From Curtobacterium sp. VKM Ac-2865 (GTDB lineage Bacteria > Actinomycetota > Actinomycetes > Actinomycetales > Microbacteriaceae): a stretch of DNA of 64,000 nucleotides. The position numbers and the translations under genes were made by a program. Of this stretch, positions 37,267 through 45,819 are shown in pieces; positions within the stretch are counted from its first letter, which is position 1, and each line of letters starts with the position of its first letter. The stretch lies in the NCBI RefSeq assembly GCF_015350905.1, contig NZ_JADKRZ010000002.1:248001-312000 (forward strand), in the 5' to 3' direction. Below the pieces are notes generated by a model. The model was not told the DNA's origin, ran no database searches, and worked only from the letters and a program-made list of their open reading frames with translations.

Positions 37267-38168
37267 TGACCTCCACCACCTGGGACACCGGCGCCGCCGA
37301 CGCCGCACCCGCTGCCGCCACCACCGCCACCCGCTCGCCGAAGAAGCGCCGTGGACGCCTGCTCTGGCTGCGCCTCACCGTCGCGGTCATCGTGACGATC
37401 GTCATGGCCTTCCCGCTGTACTGGATGCTGCTCACCGCGTTCTCGACCCGTGCCGACCTGTACGCGCCCGGGCTGCAGCTCTGGCCGGAGCACTTCACGA
37501 TCCAGAACTTCGTCCGACCGTTCCAGGAGTTCCCGGTCTGGCGCTGGTTCGGCAACTCGCTGCTGATCTCCGTCGTCGTCACGGTCATCACCGTCGTGTG
37601 CAACCTGCTCGCCGGGTACGCCTTCGCCAAGCTGCGCTTCCGCGGCCGGAACGCCCTGTTCCTGGTGCTGCTGTCGACGCTGATGATCCCGCCGCAGGCC
37701 ATCATCGTGCCGCAGTTCTTCATCTCGATCGGCCTGCACCTGTACGGCGGACTGTGGGCGGTCATCCTGCCCGAGGCCGCGGCGATCTTCGGGGTGTTCC
37801 TGGCCCGGCAGTTCTTCCTCGCCGTGCCCGACGAGCTCATCGAGGCCGCCCAGCTCGACGGCGCCGGCCGCTTCCGCACGTTCGTGTCGGTCGTGCTCCC
37901 GCTCTGCCGGCCGCTGCTCGCCGTCCTCGTGCTCCTGACGTTCATGGGCGAGTGGAACGCGTTCGGCTGGCCCCTCGTCGCCCTGTCCGGCAACCAGGAC
38001 CTGTTCACCGTCCCGATCGGCATCGTCGGCACGCTGCAGGGCCAGTACACGTCGGACTACGGCGCGATCATGGCCGTCAACCTGCTGATGATCCTGCCGA
38101 TCGTCGCCCTGTTCCTGGCCTTCCAGCGGTACTTCGTCGAGGGGCTGTCGCGGAGCGGCCTGCGGTGA
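37266..38168 (+). CDS. Sugar ABC transporter permease, MalG type
   Basis: A 300-residue permease paired with the MalF-type protein. It has ELIEAAQLDGAGRFRTFVSV (EAA loop, about residues 194-213), six hydrophobic segments and a basic N-terminal KKRRGR. It ends in GLSRSGLR, typical of this family. Translationally coupled on both sides. No ATPase gene is in the operon, so a shared MsiK-like ATPase encoded elsewhere is expected to energise transport. Confidence 0.95.
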   Translation: MTSTTWDTGAADAAPAAATTATRSPKKRRGRLLWLRLTVAVIVTIVMAFPLYWMLLTAFSTRADLYAPGLQLWPEHFTIQNFVRPFQEFPVWRWFGNSLLISVVVTVITVVCNLLAGYAFAKLRFRGRNALFLVLLSTLMIPPQAIIVPQFFISIGLHLYGGLWAVILPEAAAIFGVFLARQFFLAVPDELIEAAQLDGAGRFRTFVSVVLPLCRPLLAVLVLLTFMGEWNAFGWPLVALSGNQDLFTVPIGIVGTLQGQYTSDYGAIMAVNLLMILPIVALFLAFQRYFVEGLSRSGLR

Positions 38169-39172
38169 GCGCAGCCGAACCGACGGCTGGCCGCCCGACT
38201 CCCGCGGACGCCCGCCACTGGGTCACCGCCGACTTCGCCATGCAGGTCACCGCGATCGAGGAGGTGACCGGCGGCACCGACGTCTCCGCCGTGGTCTGGC
38301 GCTTCGTCGACGACACCGGCGACGCCTGGGCCGCCAAGTGGACCACCCGCACCACCACGACCGGCACGCGCCTGGTCGGGTCGATGGCCGACGCCGGGCT
38401 CGACCGCGCACCGAGTGCCGTCCCGACCGCGGACGGCCGGCGCCGCAGTCGTCGTGGCGGGGGTCGGCTCGCCGTCACCCGCTGGACGGACGGCGAGGAC
38501 GCCGCCACGGTCGGCCTCGACCTCGCCGGCTGGCACGCCTACGGGGAGCTCCTGGCCGACGTGCACGCGCATGCCTTCCCGCTCCCGCCGCGTCGGCAGG
38601 GCGCACGTCGGGGGATCCGCCGCCGACGGCAGCGGTACCGCGCGGCCATCCGCACGCTGGACGCGCGACTCACGGGAGACGACGTCCTCGGCCTGTGGCA
38701 CGACGCTCGACCCCGGATCGCGCTCCTGCAGCAGGGCACCACGCTCGCCTCGGCAGCGCCCGGCGAGCGCGTCCCGTGCCACGGCGACCCGCACCTCGGC
38801 AACGTCCTGGTCGAACCGAGCGGCGGCCTGCGGCTGGTCGACTGGGACGAGGCCGTCGTCGCCCCGCGCGAGCTCGACCTGCACCTGGTCGAGTTCAGCG
38901 TCCTGTTCGCCCCGGCATCGCCCGACGAGCTCGCCGCGTTCCGTGCCGGCTACGGACCCGTCGTCCTCGACGAGCACCGCCTGGTCCGCTACGCCTGCGT
39001 CCGTGCGCTCGAGGACCTGACGTCCACGATGACGACGGCACTCGACGGCTCCGCCGAAGACCGCACCGAGGCCCTCCGGGTCTTCACCGGGATCCTCGCG
39101 CCGTCCGGGTCGGCCTCCCTGGTCGAGGACCGGCTGCGCGCCGCGCTGGCGGACGCTGCGTCGCGTTCCTGA
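38165..39172 (+). CDS. APH-fold kinase-like protein coupled to the sugar ABC operon
   Basis: A 335-residue phosphotransferase-fold protein. CHGDPHLGNVLV (about residues 202-213) is the catalytic-loop motif and LRLVDWDEAVVAPRELDLH (about 220-238) carries the metal-binding Asp. An Arg-rich loop (RRRQRYRAA) lies in the middle. GTG 38165 overlaps the permease stop by four bases, so it is part of the sugar uptake operon. Kinase action on the imported sugar or a derivative is plausible but unproven; antibiotic kinase is the alternative. Terminator at 39178-39226. Confidence 0.85.
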   Translation: MSAAEPTAGRPTPADARHWVTADFAMQVTAIEEVTGGTDVSAVVWRFVDDTGDAWAAKWTTRTTTTGTRLVGSMADAGLDRAPSAVPTADGRRRSRRGGGRLAVTRWTDGEDAATVGLDLAGWHAYGELLADVHAHAFPLPPRRQGARRGIRRRRQRYRAAIRTLDARLTGDDVLGLWHDARPRIALLQQGTTLASAAPGERVPCHGDPHLGNVLVEPSGGLRLVDWDEAVVAPRELDLHLVEFSVLFAPASPDELAAFRAGYGPVVLDEHRLVRYACVRALEDLTSTMTTALDGSAEDRTEALRVFTGILAPSGSASLVEDRLRAALADAASRS

Positions 39173-39177
39173 CCACA

Positions 39178-39226
39178 GACAGACGGGAGGCTCCCCACCG
39201 GTCCGGTGGGGAGCCTCCCGTCTGTC
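39178..39226. terminator. Palindromic terminator (repeat family, 23-bp arms)
   Basis: Left arm 39178-39200 and right arm 39204-39226 are perfect complements (GACAGACGGGAGGCTCCCC... / ...GGGGAGCCTCCCGTCTGTC) around a GTC loop. It ends the ABC/kinase operon and faces the small gene at 39244. Confidence 0.85.
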
Positions 39227-39243
39227 GGCTGGTCGCCGTCAGG

Positions 39244-39375
39244 TCAGTCGTGGCCGTTGATCAGGCCGAGGTAGCGCCCGAAGCGGGGCGTCGGCTCATC
39301 GTGGAGCGCGCGCGGCGTGGGCCAGCAGTCGAGCTCGTCGATGGTCGCGGTGGAACGGTCGAGGTCGTGGCTCAT
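39244..39375 (-). CDS. Small 43-residue protein, unknown
   Basis: An ORF too short for routine calling: MSHDLDRSTATIDELDCWPT followed by a proline/charged middle and the C-terminus RFGRYLGLINGHD. Support comes from a strong AAGAAGGAG ribosome site ending six bases before ATG 39375, high third-position GC and a palindromic terminator directly after the stop. There is no membrane segment; one cysteine. It could be a regulatory or precursor peptide, but no modifying enzyme is adjacent. Function unknown. Confidence 0.55.
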   Translation of the reverse strand: MSHDLDRSTATIDELDCWPTPRALHDEPTPRFGRYLGLINGHD

Positions 39376-39478
39376 GGGGTGCTCCTTCTTCGGGGGTGAG
39401 GAGTACTACCGCGGAGCGGTGTCAGCCATTCCCGATGCCACGCTCGGAGTGCGTCCAGCGGACGTCCGAGTCCGCCCG

Positions 39479-39730
39479 TCAGTTCGGCCGCCGACGCAGC
39501 TCGCGTCGCCCCTCGATCTGGCTCCGGAGCTTGTGGATGAACGTCGCCTCGAGGAACCCGGTCAGCAGCAGGGCGCCGATGGCGAAGAGGACCGCCGCGA
39601 CGCCCTCGTTCGAGGTGAAGGCGATGACCGGCAGGCCGATGACGAGCGCGCCGCAGAAGACCACGTTGAACCACGCGCCGACGATGCCGCCCGGTGCATC
39701 GGGGACCCTGTCCATCCATCGCTCGGCCAC
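39479..39730 (-). CDS. Small membrane protein, unknown
   Basis: An 83-residue protein with two membrane segments (about residues 15-36 and 43-62) and a very basic C-terminal tail (KLRSQIEGRRELRRR), predicted to stay cytoplasmic. Family not recognised. GTG 39730 is preceded on the minus strand by TACCGT with a seven-base gap, the leaderless arrangement common here. It follows the MarR gene in the same direction, separated by a palindromic terminator. Confidence 0.6.
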   Translation of the reverse strand: MAERWMDRVPDAPGGIVGAWFNVVFCGALVIGLPVIAFTSNEGVAAVLFAIGALLLTGFLEATFIHKLRSQIEGRRELRRRPN

Positions 39731-39791
39731 GAGGTGGACGGTACCCGCTCCGGCTTCGGTGATCGGGACGGTCGTGGTGTGACCGAGGGCG

Positions 39792-39831
39792 GACGGGAGG
39801 CGCGGTGCGGGCCCGCCACGAGCCTCCCGTC
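39792..39831. terminator. Palindromic terminator (repeat family, GC-mismatched core)
   Basis: GACGGGAGGC opposite GCCTCCCGTC with a degenerate GGGCCC-centred core. It lies at the 3' end of the marR gene; the stem includes part of that gene's stop codon. Confidence 0.7.
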
Positions 39832-40321
39832 AAGCGGTCCCCGCGGACGCGGAGCCGGACCCGTCCGGCGTCTCGCTGCCGAGCAGCGGCAGCAGGGCGG
39901 ACGCCACCACGTCGGCACCGGTGGCGTCGTCGTCGACCGCGACCGGTCCGAACCACGCGTTGCTCGCGAGGACGACCGGGAACGCGCGGGACAGCAGCTC
40001 CCGGCCGGCCGGGGTCAGGGTCAGGCGCGACAGCCGGCCGCGGCCCGGCTCGGCCCCGCGCACCAACAGCCCACGGGCTCCGAGGGCGGCGACGAGTGCG
40101 GTCATGCTCTGCGGGCGGACACCGACCGCGCGGGCCAGCTCGGCCTGGCTGAGCTCCTCGGCCGTGGCCAGCTGGACGAGCACGCCGAACTCGACCGGCG
40201 TCAGCGCCATCGGCTCGAGCTCGGTCGCCAGGCGTCGGGCGAGTTCGCGGCCGGCGCGGATGACGGTCCAGGCGGCGACCGCGTCGACGTCGTCACGCGA
40301 TGCTGCGAACTCCGGGGACAT
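39830..40321 (-). CDS. MarR-family transcriptional regulator
   Basis: A 163-residue winged-helix regulator. LTPVEFGVLVQLATAEELSQAELARAVGVRPQSMTALVA (about residues 40-78) is the DNA-recognition region and GRGRLSRLTLTPAGREL the wing. It is divergent from the NmrA-like gene with a perfect 16-bp palindrome between them, so it probably represses that gene and itself in response to a small phenolic or oxidative signal. Confidence 0.92.
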   Translation of the reverse strand: MSPEFAASRDDVDAVAAWTVIRAGRELARRLATELEPMALTPVEFGVLVQLATAEELSQAELARAVGVRPQSMTALVAALGARGLLVRGAEPGRGRLSRLTLTPAGRELLSRAFPVVLASNAWFGPVAVDDDATGADVVASALLPLLGSETPDGSGSASAGTA

Positions 40322-40349
40322 CGCTCGATCGTAGCGGAGGAGGGTCTAT

Positions 40350-40365
40350 TATCAGTTAACTGATA
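40350..40365. promoter_or_regulatory. MarR-type operator
   Basis: TATCAGTTAACTGATA, a perfect 16-bp palindrome and one of the most AT-rich stretches in the high-GC part of the window. It lies 29 bases from the marR start and 15 from the NmrA-like start, overlapping the likely promoters of both. Confidence 0.75.
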
Positions 40366-40379
40366 TCAAGGGAGACGAC

Positions 40380-41255
40380 ATGGGCGACATCGTGGCAGTC
40401 ACAGGAGCGACCGGGGACGTCGGCGGCAAGACGGTCGAGGCCCTCCGCGCTGCGGGGAAGACCGTCCGGGCGATCGCGCGACGACCGGAGCAGGTCGAGG
40501 CCTTCCGGGCACGGGGGATCGATGCGCGGCAGGCGGACCTCGGCGACCTGTCGGCCCTGACGGCGGCGTTCGAGGGCGTCGACCAGGTGTTCCTGGTCAC
40601 GGCGGCGACCCAGCGGCAGCGGGAGCACGGCGTGGTCGGCGTGCAGGCCGCGCAGCGTGCCGGGGTCCGGGCGCTCGTGCACCTGTCGGGCGGGGACGCT
40701 GCGCTGGGGTCGACGATCCCGTGGGCTCGTGCGGTGGCGCAGATCGACGTGGACGTGCGCGCGAGCGGTCTGGCGTGGACGATCCTGCACCCGTCGGGCT
40801 TCATGACGAACCTGGTGCCGTCCGGGCCGGCGATCCGCCGGGGGGTCTTCCCGCAGACGATGGGCCGCGGGGTGATCGGCTGGATCGACAGCCAGGACAT
40901 CGCCCGGGTGGCGGCCCGGGTGCTGACGGACGGCGTGCACGTCGGTTCCGAGCCCGTGCTCACCGGGCCCGAGCTGCTCGACGGCCGCGGGGTCGCCCGG
41001 GCCCTGACCGAGGGGCTCGGTCGGCGGGTGCGCTACCTGCACCTGCCGAGCCGGGGATTCGAGGGTGTGCTGCGACTGACCGGCATGCCCGCGTGGCAAG
41101 CGGCGGGGCTCCGTCAGCAGTTCGGCATCGTCGCCCGGCACGGGCTCGACGGCATCGCGGTGCACACGGACCAGGTCGAGCGGATCACCGGGACGCCGGC
41201 GCGGTCGATGGCGGACTGGGCACGGGCGTCGCGGGGGGTGTTGCTGGGGCGCTGA
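40380..41255 (+). CDS. NmrA-like NAD(P)-binding oxidoreductase
   Basis: A 291-residue atypical SDR. VAVTGATGDVGGKTVEALRA gives the NAD(P)-binding loop at about residues 5-24, and LHPSGFMTNL with an extended C-terminal domain places it in the NmrA/quinone-reductase-like group that senses or reduces with NAD(P)H. GGGAG precedes ATG 40380. Control by the divergent MarR regulator is expected. Its last 71 bases overlap the 3' end of the opposite-strand gene 41185-42039. Confidence 0.9.
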   Translation: MGDIVAVTGATGDVGGKTVEALRAAGKTVRAIARRPEQVEAFRARGIDARQADLGDLSALTAAFEGVDQVFLVTAATQRQREHGVVGVQAAQRAGVRALVHLSGGDAALGSTIPWARAVAQIDVDVRASGLAWTILHPSGFMTNLVPSGPAIRRGVFPQTMGRGVIGWIDSQDIARVAARVLTDGVHVGSEPVLTGPELLDGRGVARALTEGLGRRVRYLHLPSRGFEGVLRLTGMPAWQAAGLRQQFGIVARHGLDGIAVHTDQVERITGTPARSMADWARASRGVLLGR

Positions 41256-42039
41256 CCGAGTTCAGCTCGTCGATGTACCGCTGGTCGAGCGGGAGCTCGG
41301 GCAGGGTCCCAGCCTCGGCGGTCTGGTGGCCGATGACGGTCTCGCCGTCGGACTCGTACACGTCGACCGTCCCGGGCTGGTCGGCGCCCGCCGTCTCGGA
41401 CCAGAGCACCCAGCCCAGGCGACCGTCGTCGGACCGACCAGGTACCAGGTCCGGGTGACCGTGCTGGTTCTCGATCCCGAAGGTCTGCCCCTTCGCGTTG
41501 ACGCTCCACCGGGACGTGACCGAGCTGGCGTACTGCAGCATGGCGTGCCACCGGGTGCCGGGGGACGACGAGACCGGGAACGTGGTCGTGCCGGCGGACG
41601 GCAGCTGGCCGTCCACGACGTGCAGTCGGTGCGGCCCGTCGCCGCTGCAGGAGACCCCGGCGCCCGTCGTGCCGTCGCCAGTGGGGACCTGCACCATCCC
41701 CGAGTCGCTCAGGCACGTGACGTCGACGATGACCGCTCCCGCCGTCGCCGGTGCCCGGCCGATGTCGACCAGTGCGGGGCCGGTCCGGGTCACCGTCGTG
41801 GTGGAACCGAGGGCGTCGGTCGCCGTCGATCCGGGCATCCCGGTGACCACGAGGGCGGCGGCGCTGGTGGCCAGGGCGACGGCCGCGACCCCGACGACGG
41901 ACGCGGTGACCCGGGTCCGTCGCTGGGCGCGCTGCAGTCGGCTGCCGGGGGTGCCGATGGACGCGAGCTCGGCCCGGATCGTGGCGGCCGCGCCCGCGGG
42001 CATGTCGGTCGTGGTCAGGTGTCCGTGGCTGCTGGTCAT
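41185..42039 (-). CDS. Membrane-anchored protein paired with a sigma factor (possible anti-sigma)
   Basis: A 284-residue protein. Residues 1-45 are cytoplasmic, one transmembrane segment lies at about 47-67 (VVGVAAVALATSAAALVVTG), and the remaining about 215 residues are outside, ending in a Pro/Thr/Ser tail. Two cysteines in VTCLSDSG and GVSCSGD could form a disulfide. Its start overlaps the sigma-factor stop by four bases and AGGAGG precedes it. Topology and coupling suggest an anti-sigma-like partner, although no zinc-binding anti-sigma motif is seen. Confidence 0.75.
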   Translation of the reverse strand: MTSSHGHLTTTDMPAGAAATIRAELASIGTPGSRLQRAQRRTRVTASVVGVAAVALATSAAALVVTGMPGSTATDALGSTTTVTRTGPALVDIGRAPATAGAVIVDVTCLSDSGMVQVPTGDGTTGAGVSCSGDGPHRLHVVDGQLPSAGTTTFPVSSSPGTRWHAMLQYASSVTSRWSVNAKGQTFGIENQHGHPDLVPGRSDDGRLGWVLWSETAGADQPGTVDVYESDGETVIGHQTAEAGTLPELPLDQRYIDELNSVSAPATPPATPVPSPPSTAPASR

Positions 42040-42620
42040 GCGGTGCCTCCTGGTGCGGAGCGGAGTGTGGGGTCGAGGTCGTGCAGGTCGGCGCGCAGGC
42101 GTTTCCGGACCCGGTGCAGGCGGACCCGGGCAGCGGGTGGCTGCAGCCCGACGGCCGCAGCGGCCTGCCACACGGGCAGGTCCTCGAGCGTGGTGAGGAC
42201 CAGCAGCGCGGCGTCGGTCGGGGACAGGCCGCGGAGGGACTCCTCGAGCCGCTGCCGGACCTCGGCGTCCTCGGGGTCGACCGGGTCGACGTGCTCCTCC
42301 TCGCGGGGCAGCCGGTCGAGCAGCTTGCGGTAGCGGGCGGCGGCTCGACGGCTGTTCCGGCCGAGGTTCACCGCGGTCACGAGCAACCACGGCAGGACGG
42401 ACCCGGCCACCAGCGGCACGGTCCTCCGCTTCCGCCAGAGCTCGTAGAACGCGGACGCCGTCACGTCCTCGGCGTCGTGCACGTCCCCGAGCAGGCTCAG
42501 TGCGCGCCGGTAGACCCGCGGGCGGTGCCGGTCGAACAGCTCGGCGAAGGCCGTTCCGTCGTTCGACCGGGCCCGCGCCCACAGCGGCCCGTCGTCGTCC
42601 TGTTCGTCCTGCACACTCAA
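42036..42620 (-). CDS. ECF-type RNA polymerase sigma factor
   Basis: A 194-residue sigma-70-family protein. Region 2 is FAELFDRHRPRVYRRALSLL...DAEDVTASAFYELW (about residues 24-62); region 4 is LSPTDAALLVLTTLEDLPVW...AAARVRLHRVRKRL (about 130-177). It would direct RNA polymerase to a small regulon, probably including its own operon. The start is ambiguous: TTG 42620 or GTG 42614, neither with a strong ribosome site. It is coupled to the membrane protein at 42039. Confidence 0.9.
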   Translation of the reverse strand: MSVQDEQDDDGPLWARARSNDGTAFAELFDRHRPRVYRRALSLLGDVHDAEDVTASAFYELWRKRRTVPLVAGSVLPWLLVTAVNLGRNSRRAAARYRKLLDRLPREEEHVDPVDPEDAEVRQRLEESLRGLSPTDAALLVLTTLEDLPVWQAAAAVGLQPPAARVRLHRVRKRLRADLHDLDPTLRSAPGGTA

Positions 42621-42676
42621 GAGTGTCCGGTCGGGGTGCGGGCGTTACACCGGCGTGCGGTCCGACCGGGGACCGC

Positions 42677-43408
42677 TCACGCGCTGCCGACGAGTGCGGC
42701 GGGCGCGAGCTGCTGCCCGGACACCGCGCGGGCCACGTCGCTCAGGCGCTCCTGGTTCGCGCGGGCGTACTGGCGGATCAGCCGGAACGCGGTGTCCAGG
42801 TCGACGTCGAGCGCTCGGCTGACGTACCCCTTCGCCTGCTCGATCAGCACGCGGCTGTCGAGGGCGCGCTGCAGCTGGCTGGCCTCGAGCGTCGCGTTCT
42901 CGATCGTGCGCTGCTGCAGCAGGCTGATCGTCGCGACGTCGGCGAGCGCCTGCGCAGCACGGGCGTCGGCGCCGTTGAGCGCCCCCTCGGACTCGCGGAA
43001 CAGGTTCAGCGACCCCACGACGGTGTCGCGGAGCCGCATCGGGATGGCGTGGACACCGGCGTACCCGCGCTGCTCCGAGGCCTCGGCGAACCGGGGCCAG
43101 CGCCGCTGGAGCTCCGCCAGGTCCTCCGACGTCGCCAGCTCGCCCGTCGTCACGGCGGTGATGCACGGACCCTCGCCGGCATTGAGCTGGAGCAGGCCGA
43201 AGAAGCTGCTGCGCTCGCTCGTCGAGGCCACCACCTCGAGCTCGTGGTGCGCGTTCGCCAGGTGGATCGCGCCGGCAGCGGCGTCGAAGAGCTCGACGGC
43301 CCGGTCGGCCAGGGTCTGGAGCACCTCCACGACGTCGAAGTCAGCGACCAGGCTGTCCGTGAGCGTGACGAACGTGTCGACCAGTCGTGCCTCGCGGGTG
43401 TCCGGCAT
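42677..43408 (-). CDS. GAF and ANTAR domain RNA-binding regulator
   Basis: A 243-residue protein with an N-terminal GAF domain (about residues 15-165) and a C-terminal ANTAR domain (about 170-228: LQRALDSRVLIEQAKGYVSR, DLDTAFRLIRQYARANQERL). ANTAR proteins bind paired hairpins in mRNA leaders and prevent termination, so it is probably a signal-dependent antiterminator. GGGAG lies eight bases before ATG 43408. It is divergent from the desaturase gene at 43682. Confidence 0.9.
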   Translation of the reverse strand: MPDTREARLVDTFVTLTDSLVADFDVVEVLQTLADRAVELFDAAAGAIHLANAHHELEVVASTSERSSFFGLLQLNAGEGPCITAVTTGELATSEDLAELQRRWPRFAEASEQRGYAGVHAIPMRLRDTVVGSLNLFRESEGALNGADARAAQALADVATISLLQQRTIENATLEASQLQRALDSRVLIEQAKGYVSRALDVDLDTAFRLIRQYARANQERLSDVARAVSGQQLAPAALVGSA

Positions 43409-43681
43409 CCGGAGTGCTCCCTGTCCGTCGGTGTGCTGTGCAACAACCGTAACGCCGCCCGTTCGAGGACTTGCGACGCGAGGTTCTCCAGCCCTAGCGT
43501 TGTGCTCAGCTGCCCCAGCCCCCGGCGGCCGGAAGACCCGAACGATCTCCGTGATGCCCGGGAGCCCGATGGACCAGCTACGTCACACGCCGATCGCGCC
43601 TGCGCGGCGCGGGGCTGTCGACGCGGCTGCGTCGTCGCAGTCTCCGCGGTGCGCCGGTCAGCACCGACGAGAGGAACCCCA

Positions 43682-44794
43682 GTGACCGCCGACGACACGA
43701 TGACCAGCCCGTACCGGAAGACCGGGACGGCCGGGGGACCCCGCACCGGGGGCACGTCGACCTACTCCGCGCTGCTGGCGCAGGTGAAGGACGCGGGGCT
43801 GCTCCGGCGGCGTCGCGGCTTCTACTGGGCGCTCTTCGGCGCCCTGGTCGTGGCGACGGTGGCGTGCTGGGTCGCGTTCGCCGCGCTCGGCGACTCGTGG
43901 CTGCAGCTGGTCGTCGCCGCGGTCCTCGGGGTGCTCTTCACGCAGTTCGCGTTCCTGTCGCACGAGGCCGCGCACCGCCAGGTGTTCGAGTCCCGGAAGT
44001 GGAACGACCGCGCCGGCCGGTGGCTCGGCACCTTCGTCGTCGGCCTGAGCTACTCGTGGTGGATGAACAAGCACACCCGCCACCACGGCAACCCGAACAC
44101 CGTCGGCAAGGACCCGGACATCAGCCCGGACGGCGTCGTGTTCATCCCCGAGGACGCCGCCGCCGCGAGAGGCCCCATGCGTCTGCTCGTCCGGCACCAG
44201 GGCTGGCTCTTCTTCCCGCTCCTGACCCTCGAGGGCATCAACCTGCACCGGCACGCGGTGGTCTCGGTACTCCGCGGAGCCGACGGCAGGAGCGATGCCC
44301 GCGGGCGGGTGCTCGAAGGCGTGCTGCTCGTGCTCCGCTTCGGCATCTACCTGCCCGTGGTGTTCCTGACCCTGCCGTTCGGGATGGCCTGCGCGTTCCT
44401 CGGCGTCCAGCTCGCCGTCTTCGGGGTGATGATGGGCGCGTCCTTCGCGCCGAACCACAAGGGCATGCCGACGATCGCCCACGACGCCAAGGTCGACTTC
44501 CTGTCCCGCCAGGTCCTGACGTCGCGCAACATCCGCGGCGGGTGGTGGGTGTCCTTCCTGATGGGCGGCCTGAACTACCAGGTCGAGCACCACCTGTTCC
44601 CGAGCATGCCGCGGCCGGCCCTGAAGCAGGCCAGGCTCCTGGTCCGCGCGCACTGCGAGCAGCTCGACGTGCCCTACACCGAGACCACGCTGCTGCGCTC
44701 GTACGGCATCGTCATCGTGTACCTGAACCGCGTCGGTCTGGCAGCACGCGACCCCTTCACCTGCCCGATGACCACCGAGCTCCGCATCAGCTGA
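43682..44794 (+). CDS. Membrane fatty acid desaturase
   Basis: A 370-residue di-iron desaturase that introduces double bonds into acyl lipids. The three histidine boxes are HEAAH (about residues 98-102), HTRHH (about 134-138) and QVEHH (about 300-304), with four membrane segments between. Boxes one and two plus the late Q-x-x-HH fit acyl-lipid desaturases of actinobacteria. GTG 43682 follows GAGGAA. It probably tunes membrane fluidity. It is divergent from the ANTAR regulator. Confidence 0.93.
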   Translation: MTADDTMTSPYRKTGTAGGPRTGGTSTYSALLAQVKDAGLLRRRRGFYWALFGALVVATVACWVAFAALGDSWLQLVVAAVLGVLFTQFAFLSHEAAHRQVFESRKWNDRAGRWLGTFVVGLSYSWWMNKHTRHHGNPNTVGKDPDISPDGVVFIPEDAAAARGPMRLLVRHQGWLFFPLLTLEGINLHRHAVVSVLRGADGRSDARGRVLEGVLLVLRFGIYLPVVFLTLPFGMACAFLGVQLAVFGVMMGASFAPNHKGMPTIAHDAKVDFLSRQVLTSRNIRGGWWVSFLMGGLNYQVEHHLFPSMPRPALKQARLLVRAHCEQLDVPYTETTLLRSYGIVIVYLNRVGLAARDPFTCPMTTELRIS

Positions 44795-44871
44795 CACCCG
44801 GTCTGCGCTGGTTCTGAGCCCGTCCCGAGACGGCACCGGCACGAGAGCGCCGCAACGCGCAGACTGGACCC

Positions 44872-45819
44872 ATGGCCAGGCTCGACCTCCGCACGCGACT
44901 GCTCGGCCGACTGCTCAGCGCCGCCTCGGTCACCCGCCGGTCGGAGGAGCAGATCCTCGCCGACCAGCGCCGCGAGATCGGACACAACCCGGTTGTGGAC
45001 CTGCTGCTCGGCGGACTCGCCACGGGCGTCGCCGTCCGCGACACCACCGCTGCCGGCGCGGACGGCCCCGTCGGCGTCCGCGTCTACCGCCCCACCACCT
45101 TCCGCGGCACGCCCCCGCTCGTCGTCCTCATCCACGGCGGTGGCTGGACGTCCGGGTCGCTCGACACCTACGACTGGCTGGCCAGCAGCATCGCCCGGGA
45201 CACCCAGGCCGTGGTCGCCTCCCTGGACTACCGCCTGGCCCCGGGAGCACGCTGGCCCGCCGCCGCCGAGGACTCCTACGCCGCCACCGTCGACCTCGTC
45301 GGCCGAGGCCACGAGCTCGGTGCCGACACCAGCCGCCTGGCCGTCGTCGGCGACAGCGCGGGCGGCAACCTCGCCGCCGTCGTCGCCCTCATGGCACGCG
45401 ACCGCTCCGGCCCGGCGATCGCGTTCCAGGGCCTCATCTACCCCGCGACCGACCTCACGATGGCGAGTCCGTCCATCGACGAGAACGCGCACGCCCCGAT
45501 CCTGACGAAGGCGGACATGCTCGCCTTCCGCGGCCACTACCTGGCCGGCCAGGACCCGACCGACCCGTACGCGTCGCCGCTCTTCGCCGACCTGACCGGC
45601 CTGGCGCCGGCACTGGTCCAGGTGGCCGAGCACGACCCGCTCCGTGACGACGGCCTCCGGTACGCCGCAGCCCTCCAGGAGGCCGGGGTCGCCGTGCGCA
45701 CGACGACCTACGTCGGCATGACCCACGGCTTCATGGCCTTCCCCCGGATCAGCAGGGCCGTCCCGCAGGCGCTCGGGGAGCTGACCGGGGAGCTGCGCTC
45801 CGCCCTGGCCCGGCCGTGA
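44872..45819 (+). CDS. Alpha/beta hydrolase, hormone-sensitive-lipase type
   Basis: A 315-residue esterase/lipase. The oxyanion motif is HGGGW (about residues 88-92), the nucleophile GDSAGG (about 162-167), the acid in EHDPLRDDG (about 249-257) and the histidine in MTHGFMAF (about 281-288), a complete HSL-family triad. CAGACT lies six bases before ATG 44872. Its stop overlaps the start of the following membrane protein gene, suggesting coupled function. Confidence 0.93.
   Translation: MARLDLRTRLLGRLLSAASVTRRSEEQILADQRREIGHNPVVDLLLGGLATGVAVRDTTAAGADGPVGVRVYRPTTFRGTPPLVVLIHGGGWTSGSLDTYDWLASSIARDTQAVVASLDYRLAPGARWPAAAEDSYAATVDLVGRGHELGADTSRLAVVGDSAGGNLAAVVALMARDRSGPAIAFQGLIYPATDLTMASPSIDENAHAPILTKADMLAFRGHYLAGQDPTDPYASPLFADLTGLAPALVQVAEHDPLRDDGLRYAAALQEAGVAVRTTTYVGMTHGFMAFPRISRAVPQALGELTGELRSALARP

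Noticed and set aside
39244..39375. Lasso or other RiPP precursor interpretation of the 43-residue protein
   Set aside because: No modifying enzymes nearby and no residue pattern fitting a known RiPP class.
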